Positions 16,685-26,008 of a DNA stretch of 64,000 bases are shown here, in pieces (position 1 is the first letter of the stretch; each line of letters begins with the position of its first letter). The notes beneath the pieces were generated by a model. That model worked only from the letters and a program-made list of their open reading frames with translations. It ran no database searches and was not told the DNA's origin. A program made the translations under genes and the position numbers. This DNA is from an uncultured Aquimarina sp. (lineage in GTDB: Bacteria; Bacteroidota; Bacteroidia; Flavobacteriales; Flavobacteriaceae). The stretch covers positions 124,001 through 188,000 of the forward strand of contig CANMLL010000002.1 of NCBI GenBank assembly GCA_947498775.1, written 5' to 3'.

Positions 16685-16715
16685 AAAAAACCAGGCGAAG
16701 ATGCCTGGTTTTTTT
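16685..16715 (-). terminator. Intrinsic terminator of carB
   Basis: Stem around CCAGGC (16691-16696) and GCCTGG (16703-16708), extended by A and T runs on both sides, gives an 11-12-bp hairpin with a GAAGAT loop, just after the carB stop on the minus strand. Confidence 0.85.
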
Positions 16716-16744
16716 AAAATTCTATAATATAGAGCGTGTGTCCA

Positions 16745-19597
16745 TTATTTGCTTAAATACATTTTACGTCTTGCATACAAGTCATAAAACTGATCATCTT
16801 TAAGGTCATCTATAAACAAGATACTTTCTCCAGTACTTTTCATTTCTGGTCCTAATTTCTTATTTACGTTCGGGAATTTATTAAATGAGAATACAGGTTG
16901 TTTAATTGCATAACCGTCTAAATGTGGTTTGAAATCAAAATCTGTAACCTTCTTCTCTCCCAGCATTACTTTGGTGGCATAATTTACATACGGTTCACCA
17001 TATGCTTTTGCTATAAAAGGAACGGTTCTAGAAGCTCTTGGATTTGCCTCTATGATATACACCATATCATCTTTGATTGCAAACTGAATATTAATCAATC
17101 CAACCGTATTTAGTGCTAATGCGATTTTACGGGTGTGATCTTTTATTTGTTGCATTACAAATTCTCCCAGATTAAAAGGAGGTAATGTAGCGTTAGAATC
17201 TCCTGAGTGAATCCCACAAGGCTCGATATGCTCCATAATACCGATGATGTATTCATTTTCACCATCACAAATCGCATCTGCTTCGGCTTCAATTGCACCG
17301 TCCAGATAATGATCTAACAAAAGTTTATTATTTGGTATTTTACGAAGTAAATCAACTACATGCTCTTCTAACTCTTGTTTATTGATTACAATCTTCATTC
17401 CTTGTCCTCCTAAAACATATGAAGGTCTTACTAGAAGTGGGAAATCCAATCGATCTGCAACCTCAAGGGCTTCATCTGCAGTTTCGGCGGTATCAAATTC
17501 AGGATACGGAATGTTATTATCTTTTAGTAGTTTAGAGAAACTTCCTCTATCTTCTGCCAGATCTAATGATTTAAAGCTGGTTCCTATAATCTTAATCCCA
17601 TAGCGATCCAATTTTTCTGCAAGTTTTAGTGCAGTTTGCCCTCCCAACTGAACGATTACTCCTTCTGGCTTTTCGTGGCGTATAATGTCATAAATATGTT
17701 CCCAGAATACAGGTTCAAAATATAGTTTATCAGCTGTATCAAAGTCTGTAGAAACGGTTTCCGGGTTACAATTAATCATTATAGTTTCATAACCACACTC
17801 GGCAGATGCCAACACACCATGCACACAGCAATAGTCAAATTCAATTCCTTGTCCTATACGGTTAGGCCCGGAACCTAAAACTACAATTTTCTTTTTATCG
17901 GAAGCTACACTCTCATTAGAAACAAATATTTCTCCTTCAGGAGTCTCTATCTCTGCTTCAAAAGTAGAATAGAAATACGGAGTCTGCGCCTTGAACTCAG
18001 CCGCACACGTATCTACTAATTTGTACACACGTTTAATACCAAGCTCATCTCTTTTGTTATATACTTCGCTCTCATAACATCCTACCATATGGGCTATCTG
18101 CCTGTCTGCGAAACCTTTTTGCTTCGCTTCTAATATGAGTTCTCTGGTTAAGGACTGAATCGTATAGGTCGAAATTTCTTTTTCCAGATTATACAGTTCT
18201 TCATATTGTTTTAAGAACCACATATCGATTTTTGTAATTTCATGTATCCTGCTTAAAGGAATTCCCATTTGGATGGCATCATAAATTACAAATACACGAT
18301 CCCAGCTAGCATAGGTTAACTTCTTTATAATTGTATCATAATCTTTATATCCTTTTCCGTCTGCTCCCAGTCCGTTTCTCTTTATTTCTAAAGATTGTGT
18401 TGCTTTATGTAGAGCTTCCTGAAAAGATCTACCTATTGCCATTACCTCCCCTACAGATTTCATCTGGAGTCCAAGTGTGCGATCAGAACCTTCGAACTTG
18501 TCAAAATTCCATCGTGGTATCTTTACTATTACATAATCCAATGCAGGCTCGAATAGCGCCGAAGTAGATTTTGTAATCTGGTTATCAAGTTCATCAAGTG
18601 TATATCCAATGGCAAGTTTTGCGGCTATTTTTGCAATTGGATATCCTGTAGCTTTGGATGCCAATGCAGAAGAACGAGAAACCCTTGGATTTATTTCGAT
18701 TGCTATGATATCTTCATTTTCATCTGGACTTACTGCAAATTGCACATTACACCCTCCTGCAAAATCCCCAATGCTACGCATCATATGAATTGCCATATCT
18801 CGCATACGTTGGAAAGTCTTATCGCTTAACGTCATAGCCGGAGCCACAGTAATAGAATCCCCAGTATGTATACCCATTGGATCCATATTTTCTATGGTAC
18901 AAATAATAACCACATTGTCATTATTATCTCGTAATAACTCTAATTCATATTCTTTCCAACCAATTAGAGCTTTATCAATCATTACTTCGTGAATTGGCGA
19001 AACTTCTAATCCCCGAGAAAGTAATTCATCAAAATCTTCTTCTTTATAAACAAAAGAAGCTCCTGCCCCACCTAGTGTATATGAAGCTCTAATTACCAGG
19101 GGAAAACCAAACTGCTGAGCAATTTCTTTACCTTTTAAATACGAGTTAGCCGTAGCCTGAGGGGCCATTCCTATTCCTATTTTCAGCATTAACTCTCTAA
19201 ACTGTTCGCGGTCCTCTGTAATATTTATAGCATCAATATCAACCCCGATTATTTCTACATCAAAATCTTCCCAAATACCTTTTTCATCCGCTTCAATACA
19301 TAAGTTCAAAGCCGTTTGGCCGCCCATCGTTGGCAATACTGCATCTATCTGCGGGTGCTCTTTTAGTATTTCAACAATAGATTTTGTGTTTAAAGGTTTC
19401 AGATATACATGATCGGACATCGAAGGATCCGTCATAATTGTAGCCGGATTAGAATTAATTAGGATGGTTTCTATCCCGTCTTCACGTAATGATCTTAATG
19501 CTTGGGTACCAGAATAATCAAATTCGCAGGCCTGACCAATAATAATAGGTCCGGATCCTATAATTAGTATACTTTTGAGTTTTTCGTTTTTAGGCAT
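16745..19597 (-). CDS. carB: Carbamoyl-phosphate synthase large subunit without the C-terminal regulatory domain
   Basis: 950 residues. Two homologous ATP-grasp halves are visible: the first opens IIGSGPIIIGQACEFDYSGTQALRSLREDG, the second opens near residue 565 with VLGSGPNRIGQGIEFDYCCVHG. With the glutaminase subunit CarA it makes carbamoyl phosphate for pyrimidines and arginine. E. coli CarB is about 1070 residues; this protein stops at the end of the second synthetase unit (LYARRKMYLSK) and lacks the methylglyoxal-synthase-like allosteric domain that binds UMP and ornithine. This shortened form is usual in Flavobacteriaceae as far as I know. CarA is not in the window. Confidence 0.96.
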   Translation of the reverse strand: MPKNEKLKSILIIGSGPIIIGQACEFDYSGTQALRSLREDGIETILINSNPATIMTDPSMSDHVYLKPLNTKSIVEILKEHPQIDAVLPTMGGQTALNLCIEADEKGIWEDFDVEIIGVDIDAINITEDREQFRELMLKIGIGMAPQATANSYLKGKEIAQQFGFPLVIRASYTLGGAGASFVYKEEDFDELLSRGLEVSPIHEVMIDKALIGWKEYELELLRDNNDNVVIICTIENMDPMGIHTGDSITVAPAMTLSDKTFQRMRDMAIHMMRSIGDFAGGCNVQFAVSPDENEDIIAIEINPRVSRSSALASKATGYPIAKIAAKLAIGYTLDELDNQITKSTSALFEPALDYVIVKIPRWNFDKFEGSDRTLGLQMKSVGEVMAIGRSFQEALHKATQSLEIKRNGLGADGKGYKDYDTIIKKLTYASWDRVFVIYDAIQMGIPLSRIHEITKIDMWFLKQYEELYNLEKEISTYTIQSLTRELILEAKQKGFADRQIAHMVGCYESEVYNKRDELGIKRVYKLVDTCAAEFKAQTPYFYSTFEAEIETPEGEIFVSNESVASDKKKIVVLGSGPNRIGQGIEFDYCCVHGVLASAECGYETIMINCNPETVSTDFDTADKLYFEPVFWEHIYDIIRHEKPEGVIVQLGGQTALKLAEKLDRYGIKIIGTSFKSLDLAEDRGSFSKLLKDNNIPYPEFDTAETADEALEVADRLDFPLLVRPSYVLGGQGMKIVINKQELEEHVVDLLRKIPNNKLLLDHYLDGAIEAEADAICDGENEYIIGIMEHIEPCGIHSGDSNATLPPFNLGEFVMQQIKDHTRKIALALNTVGLINIQFAIKDDMVYIIEANPRASRTVPFIAKAYGEPYVNYATKVMLGEKKVTDFDFKPHLDGYAIKQPVFSFNKFPNVNKKLGPEMKSTGESILFIDDLKDDQFYDLYARRKMYLSK

Positions 19598-19650
19598 GTA
19601 ATAAAATTATGTTTGAACTATTTTCTTATCCAATTTATGATTAGGTATAA

Positions 19651-19680
19651 AAAAAGGCGTTACTCATAAAGTAACACCTT
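19651..19680 (-). terminator. Intrinsic terminator of rpmH
   Basis: Stem GGCGTTACT (19656-19664) with AGTAACACC (19670-19678), including one G-U pair in the minus-strand RNA, followed by a run of T on the minus strand. It separates rpmH from carB. Confidence 0.8.
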
Positions 19681-19705
19681 TCAATATTTTTTGAACACCT
19701 TTTCA

Positions 19706-19864
19706 TTAGTGCTTGTGTCTTAATTCTGAAGAAACAGATAGCTTCTTTCTCCCTTTAGCTCTTCTACGAGCCAATACCTTTCTACCACTTACAGAAGCCA
19801 TACGCTCTCTGAAACCGTGTTTGTTTTTTCTCTTTCTCTTCGATGGTTGAAACGTTCTTTTCAT
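19706..19864 (-). CDS. rpmH: 50S ribosomal protein L34
   Basis: 52 residues, beginning [20 protein letters not shown] and rich in Lys and Arg through [18 protein letters not shown]: unmistakable L34. It binds 23S rRNA in the large subunit. It has a strong promoter of its own upstream and its own terminator downstream, so it is a separate transcript from carB. Confidence 0.97.
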   Translation of the reverse strand: MKRTFQPSKRKRKNKHGFRERMASVSGRKVLARRRAKGRKKLSVSSELRHKH

Positions 19865-19940
19865 TGCTATCTACCTTTATATATCTTCTTAAAAAAATGT
19901 CGTTGTTTGATACTTGGGCAACTGTCCCCAAAACTGCGGG

Positions 19941-19971
19941 CAAATATACAAAGACTTTTTACTTTGACAAA
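19941..19971 (-). promoter_or_regulatory. Promoter of rpmH
   Basis: On the minus strand TTTG (19971 down to 19968) is followed, after a 19-bp spacer, by a perfect TATATTTG -7 box (19948 down to 19941). This predicts a leader of about 70 nt before the L34 start codon. Confidence 0.7.
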
Positions 19972-20038
19972 CCCAAATATCAAAATATTTTTATTTGTTT
20001 TTATTACCTTTGCGGCGATATAAAAATAAAACATTTCA

Positions 20039-20554
20039 ATGTACAACAAAAATATAAAATTAGTAATTGCAGCATTAGTTATCGGATTGGCCGTATGGCA
20101 AATAATAGAAGGGTATATCGGCAACGGTATTATGCTTATCCTGCTCTCTCTAATTTTTGTGTTTTTATATTTTAAAAACGAACTAATTCTTCTTGCATTC
20201 TTAAAACTGCGTAAACAAGATTTTGATGGTGCAAAAAAATGGCTAGATAAAATCAAGAAACCCGAAAGCGCACTTACAACGAAGCAACAAGGGTATTATA
20301 ACTACCTTTTGGGTATTATGCTATCACAGACTAATATCACTCAAGCCGAAAAGTATCTTAAAAGAGCAATCAAATTGGGGTTATCGATGAACCAGGATCT
20401 TGCAGTAGCCAAATTAAATCTTGCCGGTATCGCTATGACTAAACGAAGAAAAAGAGAAGCACAAATGCTGCTTACAGAAGCTAAAAAATTAGATAAACAC
20501 AACATGCTTAAAGATCAGATCACAATGATGAAACAGCAAATGAAAAAGATTTAG
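20039..20554 (+). CDS. Membrane-anchored TPR-like protein
   Basis: 171 residues: two membrane helices (about 6-24 and 28-50), then a cytoplasmic helical region that reads like tetratricopeptide pairs (KLRKQDFDGAKKWLDKI, YYNYLLGIMLSQTNITQAEKYLKRAI, LNLAGIAMTKRRKREAQMLLTEAKKL). Probably a scaffold protein; partner unknown. It is divergent from rpmH with a TACCTTTG -7-like box at 20005-20012. Confidence 0.75.
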   Translation: MYNKNIKLVIAALVIGLAVWQIIEGYIGNGIMLILLSLIFVFLYFKNELILLAFLKLRKQDFDGAKKWLDKIKKPESALTTKQQGYYNYLLGIMLSQTNITQAEKYLKRAIKLGLSMNQDLAVAKLNLAGIAMTKRRKREAQMLLTEAKKLDKHNMLKDQITMMKQQMKKI

Positions 20555-20704
20555 GCACACTAATTGCTTAAGGTATTACGTTATCTAGTAAAAGTTTGGC
20601 TTATAGAAACCTTTAAAACAAGCAGTAATGAAACCAAGTTTTCATTGCAAACACTGTTTTTTTTAAAGACTTTATAGTACATTAGCGATTGTAATTATTT
20701 TATA

Positions 20705-21583
20705 ATGAGAAAATTATTAATAGTAGGAATACTCTTTTCATTTTATAGCAATTTATTTGCTCAACTAGAAGTAAAAATTCCTTTTTCTACAGCCATATCG
20801 GCACATATTGTAAAGTACAATATGAAGATGGATGCTGCCTATAGAGAAAAGGATTTAGAGCGAGCAACGTTTTTATTTGACTCATTGGTAACCAATCACC
20901 TGAGCGGTACGTATTTGGATAACTTTACTGTAAATACAATCAAAGAAGAACCTATTACTTTTTCGGCCTATGAAAAACCAATGTTTCTTATTACTTATGC
21001 TGCCTGGTGCGTGCCTGGGATAGGGGAAATCCCTGCTTTGAATGATCTTGCAGAAAGATTTCATGATCAGATCGATTTTATAGTGCTTTTTTGGGATACA
21101 AAAGAAAACCTGAAAGCTAAAAGTAAAGAATATAATGAACATATTCAATTGGTTTACGTTGATGAAAAAACTAACCAGGATTCTCACATTGTAAATAAAT
21201 TAAAACACGCTCTCGGATTTCCGATGATGTACTTCTCCAATGAAGAAAAAAAACTTTTGAGTATACAAAAAATAGAAACCCATCACTCTAGTGAAACATT
21301 AAGTAATTCTTACAATATACATTTCAACTCCTTATCCAAAGGGGTTTCTCTAATTATTGCAGACCTTGATGCAAGAGGGTTGTTGAATGATGACGGGTCT
21401 ATTGACCTAGAAACCTCAGAGCAGGATGAAGATGAAAATCAAGGAAAAGGTAAAAAAGGTAAAAGGAAAGATAAGGTAGGAGAAGATGGACGAACTGAAG
21501 AAGAAAGAAGAATCGACGAAGAGTACGAAAAATACAAAAGAGAAAAGGATTCTTTGAAAGGTTCGAAACGTAAAAATCGATAA
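20705..21583 (+). CDS. Thioredoxin-fold exported protein with a non-canonical active site
   Basis: 292 residues. Signal peptide (about 1-20), a helical N-terminal segment, then a TlpA-like thioredoxin fold. In the position of Cys-x-x-Cys it reads Trp101-Cys102-Val-Pro-Gly105, so the resolving cysteine is a glycine. The conserved cis-proline loop is present (GFPMMYF). It cannot be a normal dithiol oxidoreductase; it may act as a monothiol enzyme or a binding protein. The C-terminal 60 residues are highly charged and low-complexity (EDENQGKGKKGKRK...). It is monocistronic, with a convergent TSUP gene 6 bp away. Confidence 0.75.
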   Translation: MRKLLIVGILFSFYSNLFAQLEVKIPFSTAISAHIVKYNMKMDAAYREKDLERATFLFDSLVTNHLSGTYLDNFTVNTIKEEPITFSAYEKPMFLITYAAWCVPGIGEIPALNDLAERFHDQIDFIVLFWDTKENLKAKSKEYNEHIQLVYVDEKTNQDSHIVNKLKHALGFPMMYFSNEEKKLLSIQKIETHHSSETLSNSYNIHFNSLSKGVSLIIADLDARGLLNDDGSIDLETSEQDEDENQGKGKKGKRKDKVGEDGRTEEERRIDEEYEKYKREKDSLKGSKRKNR

Positions 21584-21589
21584 GCAGTA

Positions 21590-21958
21590 CTATTTACCAA
21601 GAATCATCTTTAGGGCGACCAATAAAAGAACTCCTCCGAATATTTTTTTAAGCAGTGCTTGATTAATAGAAATTGCAAGTTTACTACCCAAGTACCCGCC
21701 AATGATAAAGGTGACCGCAATAACAGCAGCATATTTCCAATTTACATGTCCTTCCTGATAATAGTTATAAGCAGCCAATAGAGTTACTGGAACCGCCAAC
21801 ACTGCAAGACTTGTACCTTGTGCCTGGTGTTGCGAAAAATTTAACCACAAAATCATAAGAGGAATCATCACAACACTACCCCCAATGCCCAAGGTGCCGC
21901 TAAAAAACCCTGCCAACAATCCTATTAAAACTAAAGAAATAAGTACAGTTGTATTCAT
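21590..21958 (-). CDS. Half-size TauE/SafE (TSUP) family membrane protein
   Basis: 122 residues with about four membrane helices and the family start LIGLLAGFFSGTLGIGGSVVMIPLM, then GTSLAVLAVPVTLLAAYNYYQEGHVNW. Full TSUP transporters have two such repeats (about 250 residues); this single-repeat form is common in Bacteroidetes and may dimerise. The family exports sulfite and other small organic or sulfur anions; the substrate here is unknown. The stop is 6 bp from the convergent thioredoxin-like gene with no terminator hairpin between them. Confidence 0.85.
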   Translation of the reverse strand: MNTTVLISLVLIGLLAGFFSGTLGIGGSVVMIPLMILWLNFSQHQAQGTSLAVLAVPVTLLAAYNYYQEGHVNWKYAAVIAVTFIIGGYLGSKLAISINQALLKKIFGGVLLLVALKMILGK

Positions 21959-22027
21959 GCTGCTTATGCAATATAATAAACAGCTAACTTAAGTAAAAAA
22001 TATCGAAAACTTATAAAACCTATGATC

Positions 22028-22978
22028 TTACTGTCCTACTCCTGTTTTATAATAACCGTTTCTTGGAATTTTAATAAGATATTCTTTTCCCGAAGTATTA
22101 CTCAAATTTGTCTCTCTTAACCACGGATTATGAAGCTTAAGGATCTTATAATTAATGTCGTATTGCTTGGCAAATGCATTAAAATCTACGATAGGTTCAT
22201 CTACCAATACATTAAAAGTAGGAATATGTCTGTAAAGATCTTTTTCTTTAAAATTAAATCCATACTTCTTTGGGTTACTTATGATTTCTTTTACTGCCAC
22301 AATCCTAAAAACATATCTTCCGGTTTCTTCTCCTAACAATAGGTCATAATACGTTTTGGCATCTTGTCGATCCATTTGTCTAAGAATTCCAGCCCGTCCG
22401 GCATTGTAGGCAGCCGCAGCAAGTGTCCAGGAACCAAATTTTTCTTTCGCTTTTTTAAGATATTTACAAGCAACTTCAGTAGATTTTTCGATATGATATC
22501 TTTCATCCACATTTTGATTAACCTCTAAACCATATTCTTTTGCAGTACCCTTTAGTATTTGCCAAAATCCGGTGGCCCTGGCCGGAGAAACGGCCTGTGT
22601 TAAACTACTTTCAATAACCGCCAAATATTTAAAATCATTAGGAACACCATGTTCTTTCAATATCGGTTCAATAATCGGAAAATATTTATTGGCCCGCTTA
22701 AAAAGTAACAAACCATTAGATTGCCAGTATGTATTCACCAGCAATTCTCTATCCATTCTCTCTCTGATATCGGGATTTGAGATAGGAACCAATTCACCCG
22801 AAAAATTAAGATTGTCTGGCATAGGTATGGCATAGACATTATAGTCATTTACCAGTTTATCTTCTAATACTTCTTGTGCCGGGGTTTTTTGAGGACTGTC
22901 CTGAGTAGCATTAACCAAGATTCCAAAAGTGAATAAAACACCTAAAAAAACTAATCCTTTTTTTATCATCTTCATCAT
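22028..22978 (-). CDS. Membrane-bound lytic murein transglycosylase (SLT domain)
   Basis: 316 residues. Signal peptide (about 1-24), then an SLT/MltD-like catalytic domain: LAVIESSLTQAVSPARATGFWQILKGTA holds the catalytic Glu in the VIES segment, followed by AAAAYNAGRAGI, the typical second motif. It cleaves peptidoglycan glycan strands forming 1,6-anhydro ends. The C-terminal part ends LIKIPRNGY and may be a degenerate LysM-like tail. In-frame ATGs at the start (MMKM) leave a 1-3 residue ambiguity. Confidence 0.92.
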   Translation of the reverse strand: MMKMIKKGLVFLGVLFTFGILVNATQDSPQKTPAQEVLEDKLVNDYNVYAIPMPDNLNFSGELVPISNPDIRERMDRELLVNTYWQSNGLLLFKRANKYFPIIEPILKEHGVPNDFKYLAVIESSLTQAVSPARATGFWQILKGTAKEYGLEVNQNVDERYHIEKSTEVACKYLKKAKEKFGSWTLAAAAYNAGRAGILRQMDRQDAKTYYDLLLGEETGRYVFRIVAVKEIISNPKKYGFNFKEKDLYRHIPTFNVLVDEPIVDFNAFAKQYDINYKILKLHNPWLRETNLSNTSGKEYLIKIPRNGYYKTGVGQ

Positions 22979-23039
22979 TATAAGTAGATTTTATTGGGGA
23001 AATAAAATTTTATGCTACAATATAACGTAAAAAGTTAGA

Positions 23040-23711
23040 CTAATGCAAGTTATCATTAATTATTTGGGGCAAATTCTTATTGAACCATCTAGCTCTGTTA
23101 ACAATCATAACATGTGTACCTTTATCGACTGTTATACATTTTTTTATGTTTGAAATAGGAAAAACAATATCCTTGTCCCCATGAATATGAATAAGCCCTT
23201 CAGGAGATTTATCCTGATCCCAACACACCATCTTTTCTATGGCCCAATCAAGATATGTTTTGTCATTTATTGATAAATACCTTTGATACATTGCAGCTCT
23301 TTTCTTGGCAAATTCCCCAAAGGCCAACTTCTCCCAATTTTCAATTCTAGAAACCAATGATGTGGGTAAAAGCTTATACATTTTTGTTTTGCGTGCAATT
23401 TTCATGCGACTAGGTAGTTCATGCTTACTTTTTACACTGGAAATAATAATTAGTTTTTTTAAATTCAAATATTTACTCATTTCCTGCACCATAATACCTC
23501 CAAACGAAACTCCCACCAAAACCACATTGTCATGCCTAATTTCTTTGCACATTCTTTGGGCATATTCTTCCATAGACTCTTTCCTGCAAGGAATTTTCCA
23601 GGCAATAGTATGGGTTTTAAATTTGTCTTCGGGTAATTTGATATACTCAAAAATAGAAACATCTGCTGCCATTCCTGGCATAAAATAAACATGGCTAACT
23701 TCCTGCAACAT
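23040..23711 (-). CDS. Alpha/beta hydrolase
   Basis: 223 residues from the first ATG at 23711; the open frame extends 20 codons further to a TTG at 23771, but the region before the ATG reads poorly as protein. Motifs: oxyanion-side HVYFMPGMAADVSIF, nucleophile elbow GVSFGG, an acid in HIHGDKDIVFP and the histidine in GTHVMI. It is a small cytoplasmic hydrolase or esterase; the substrate is not readable. The leader contains an imperfect inverted repeat at 23779-23807. Confidence 0.85.
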   Translation of the reverse strand: MLQEVSHVYFMPGMAADVSIFEYIKLPEDKFKTHTIAWKIPCRKESMEEYAQRMCKEIRHDNVVLVGVSFGGIMVQEMSKYLNLKKLIIISSVKSKHELPSRMKIARKTKMYKLLPTSLVSRIENWEKLAFGEFAKKRAAMYQRYLSINDKTYLDWAIEKMVCWDQDKSPEGLIHIHGDKDIVFPISNIKKCITVDKGTHVMIVNRARWFNKNLPQIINDNLH

Positions 23712-23995
23712 AGGTATTTTAACAGTGGATTTTAAGTTTACAGTACTAATTTTAGTATCTTTGCCTATCAAAATTATGGTATTCCTTTTTTCTAAGAAAG
23801 GAAATACTAAGTTAAATTTTTATAAAAAGGGAATTTTTAACTAACAAATCTTAGTTAGGTACATTAATTGGCATAGTATACATCTATACTTTAATCTGTA
23901 TTGATTTAGTAATGCTAAGTATCTTTAAAAGAGTAATTAGATATTGGGGTCATCCCCTCTTGTATATGATTTAAATACCTCATAATTTAAAAAAT

Positions 23996-24307
23996 ATGGA
24001 GAACATGAGTGATGTTGAATTAGAAATTATTGATAATGAATTTCTAAGACAATTCGAAACTACAATTGAAGGTCAAAAAGCAAAGATCGAGTATGCCCTA
24101 CAGGAAAGAAAAATTTTCCTAACTAAACTTATCATGAATGAAGAACAAATTGAAAAAGGTTTTCATGAAGATTTTATCGTTGCTGTTTTTAATGTTATTG
24201 AAGAACGCAACATAAGGCTAGTACCTACAAGCCCTCTTATTGCTAAGTTTATGCGAAAAAACAGAAGGAAATACAAAGACTTACTACCCGTAGGAATCAA
24301 CATATAG
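23996..24307 (+). CDS. Small GNAT-like (YjdJ/Acetyltransf_CG type) protein
   Basis: 103 residues. Pattern of the short GCN5-related family: FETTIEGQKAKIEYALQERKIFLTKLIM, then FIVAVFNVIEERNIRLVPTSPLIAKFMRKNRRKYKDLLP. The family lacks the first strands of full GNAT enzymes and its acetyl-acceptor is unknown. It is a stand-alone gene ending at a strong terminator. MENM or the second Met (24005) may be the true start. Confidence 0.8.
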   Translation: MENMSDVELEIIDNEFLRQFETTIEGQKAKIEYALQERKIFLTKLIMNEEQIEKGFHEDFIVAVFNVIEERNIRLVPTSPLIAKFMRKNRRKYKDLLPVGINI

Positions 24308-24333
24308 AGTAATCCTATGTAAAAGTATACCAC

Positions 24334-24363
24334 AAAAAAACCTGCGATATCGCAGGTTTTTTG
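24334..24363. terminator. Intrinsic terminator, perfect palindrome
   Basis: CCTGCGATATCGCAGG (24341-24356) is a perfect palindrome flanked by a run of A on one side and T on the other, so it can work in either direction. Confidence 0.85.
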
Positions 24364-24533
24364 TATATCATATTATGAAGTTATTTGAACACGTTTTATG
24401 CATTGGAACTTCTTTATGAGGGTGGTAAATACAATACACACAGTAGTCTTCTTGATTTTCTCATAGCTATGATTAATTAAAAAACTAAGTAAAGCGACTG
24501 TATTTGAAATAGTTTCAACATGAAATAGATTTT

Positions 24534-25874
24534 CTACATAAACCGGGTTGAACTTATTTTTTTTCGCACAAAATCAAATCTTACGATGCCATCATCATCA
24601 ATATCCTTTAACTTCACTTTATGCAGGGTATTCATATAAGATGGATCCCAAGGCATTTTTACTTTTACATAATTCTCGGTAAAACCATGAATATAGCCTT
24701 CTTTATTTTCGGACTCAAATAACACGGTTCTTTCAGAACCTAATTGACTTTCATAAAAGGCTCTTCTTTTTTTTACCGATAGTCCTCGTAGCATCTTGCT
24801 TCTTTTCTTTCTAATATCCATAGATACAACACCATCAAGGTTTGCCGCAATTGTATTATCTCTTTCAGAATATGTAAATACATGCAAATAAGAGATCTCA
24901 AGTTCTGATAAAAAATTATACGTGTCTAAAAAATGATCATCTGTTTCACCAGGAAAACCAACAATAACATCAACACCAATACAAGCATGTGGCATTACTT
25001 CTTTGATTCTTGAAATCCGATCAATATAAAGATCACTTAGATATCTTCGTCTCATCAATTTCAAAATCTCATCATTACCCGACTGTAACGGAATATGAAA
25101 ATGGGGAACAAAAGTGTTGGACGCGGACACAAAATCTATGGTTTCGTTCTTCAATAAATTTGGCTCTATTGATGATATTCTTAATCGTTCTATTCCTTTT
25201 ACTTCGTCCAAAGCCTGAACAAGTTCAAAGAAGGTGTGCTCATGTTTTTTGTTTCCAAACTCGCCTTTTCCATAATCCCCAATATTTACACCAGTAAGTA
25301 CAATTTCTTTAATCCCTTTCTCTGAAATCTCTTTTGCATTTTTTAAGACATTACCCAAGGTATCGCTACGAGAAATCCCTCTTGCCAATGGGATGGTACA
25401 ATAGGTACATTTATAATCACATCCGTCCTGTACTTTTAAGAAGGCCCTGGTACGATCTCCTATCGAATAGCTCCCTACATAAAAATCCGCTTCTTCAATT
25501 TCGCAAGAATGTACTTGTCCAAAATCATTTTTTGAAAGGTCATTAATATAATCGGTAATTTTAAATTTTTCGGTAGCACCTAATACCAAGTCCACACCAT
25601 CAACTGCAGCCAACTCTTCTGGTTTTAACTGCGCATAACATCCTACTGCAGCTACAAAAGCATCCGGATTTATCTTTTGTGCTTGTTTTACAATGGTTTT
25701 AAATCTTTTGTCAGCATTTTCGGTAACAGAACACGTGTTAATCACATAAATATCTGCTGTTGAAGAAAAATCTACGCGATCAAACCCTTCATCAGTAAAA
25801 CTTCTGGAAATAGTAGAGGTCTCTGAAAAATTCAGTTTACAACCTAAAGTATAAAAAGCTACTTTTTTTCTCAT
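24534..25874 (-). CDS. mtaB: tRNA threonylcarbamoyladenosine methylthiotransferase MtaB
   Basis: 446 residues. Order of domains: N-terminal UPF0004 with TLGCKLNFSETS and NTCSVTENAD (second 4Fe-4S cluster ligands), radical-SAM core with the CxxxCxxC in DGCDYKCTYCTIP, and a C-terminal TRAM domain. It converts t6A37 to ms2t6A37 in ANN-decoding tRNAs. The KLN variant after the first cysteine and overall length match MtaB rather than MiaB or RimO. A CAAATATA box at 25977-25984 may be its -7 element on the minus strand. Confidence 0.95.
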   Translation of the reverse strand: MRKKVAFYTLGCKLNFSETSTISRSFTDEGFDRVDFSSTADIYVINTCSVTENADKRFKTIVKQAQKINPDAFVAAVGCYAQLKPEELAAVDGVDLVLGATEKFKITDYINDLSKNDFGQVHSCEIEEADFYVGSYSIGDRTRAFLKVQDGCDYKCTYCTIPLARGISRSDTLGNVLKNAKEISEKGIKEIVLTGVNIGDYGKGEFGNKKHEHTFFELVQALDEVKGIERLRISSIEPNLLKNETIDFVSASNTFVPHFHIPLQSGNDEILKLMRRRYLSDLYIDRISRIKEVMPHACIGVDVIVGFPGETDDHFLDTYNFLSELEISYLHVFTYSERDNTIAANLDGVVSMDIRKKRSKMLRGLSVKKRRAFYESQLGSERTVLFESENKEGYIHGFTENYVKVKMPWDPSYMNTLHKVKLKDIDDDGIVRFDFVRKKISSTRFM

Positions 25875-26008
25875 AAAACCATGTCTTATTTCGGCAAAGG
25901 CAGAAATCTCTTTATATTTATCCTTACCTTACACTCATCAAAATTTTTTGATATAAAAGAATAAATTTTGAGGGGGCAAATATACCAACAATAATTCGTT
26001 TACTAAAA

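Noticed and set aside
20623..20662. AATGAAA/TTTCATT hairpin followed by T-run after the TPR-like gene as a terminator
   Set aside because: The T-run is separated from the stem by 10 bases; too weak to annotate.
23779..23807. Imperfect inverted repeat GTATTCCTTT / AAAGGAAATAC upstream of the alpha/beta hydrolase
   Set aside because: A bulge and low-complexity arms; no promoter elements around it to make an operator likely.
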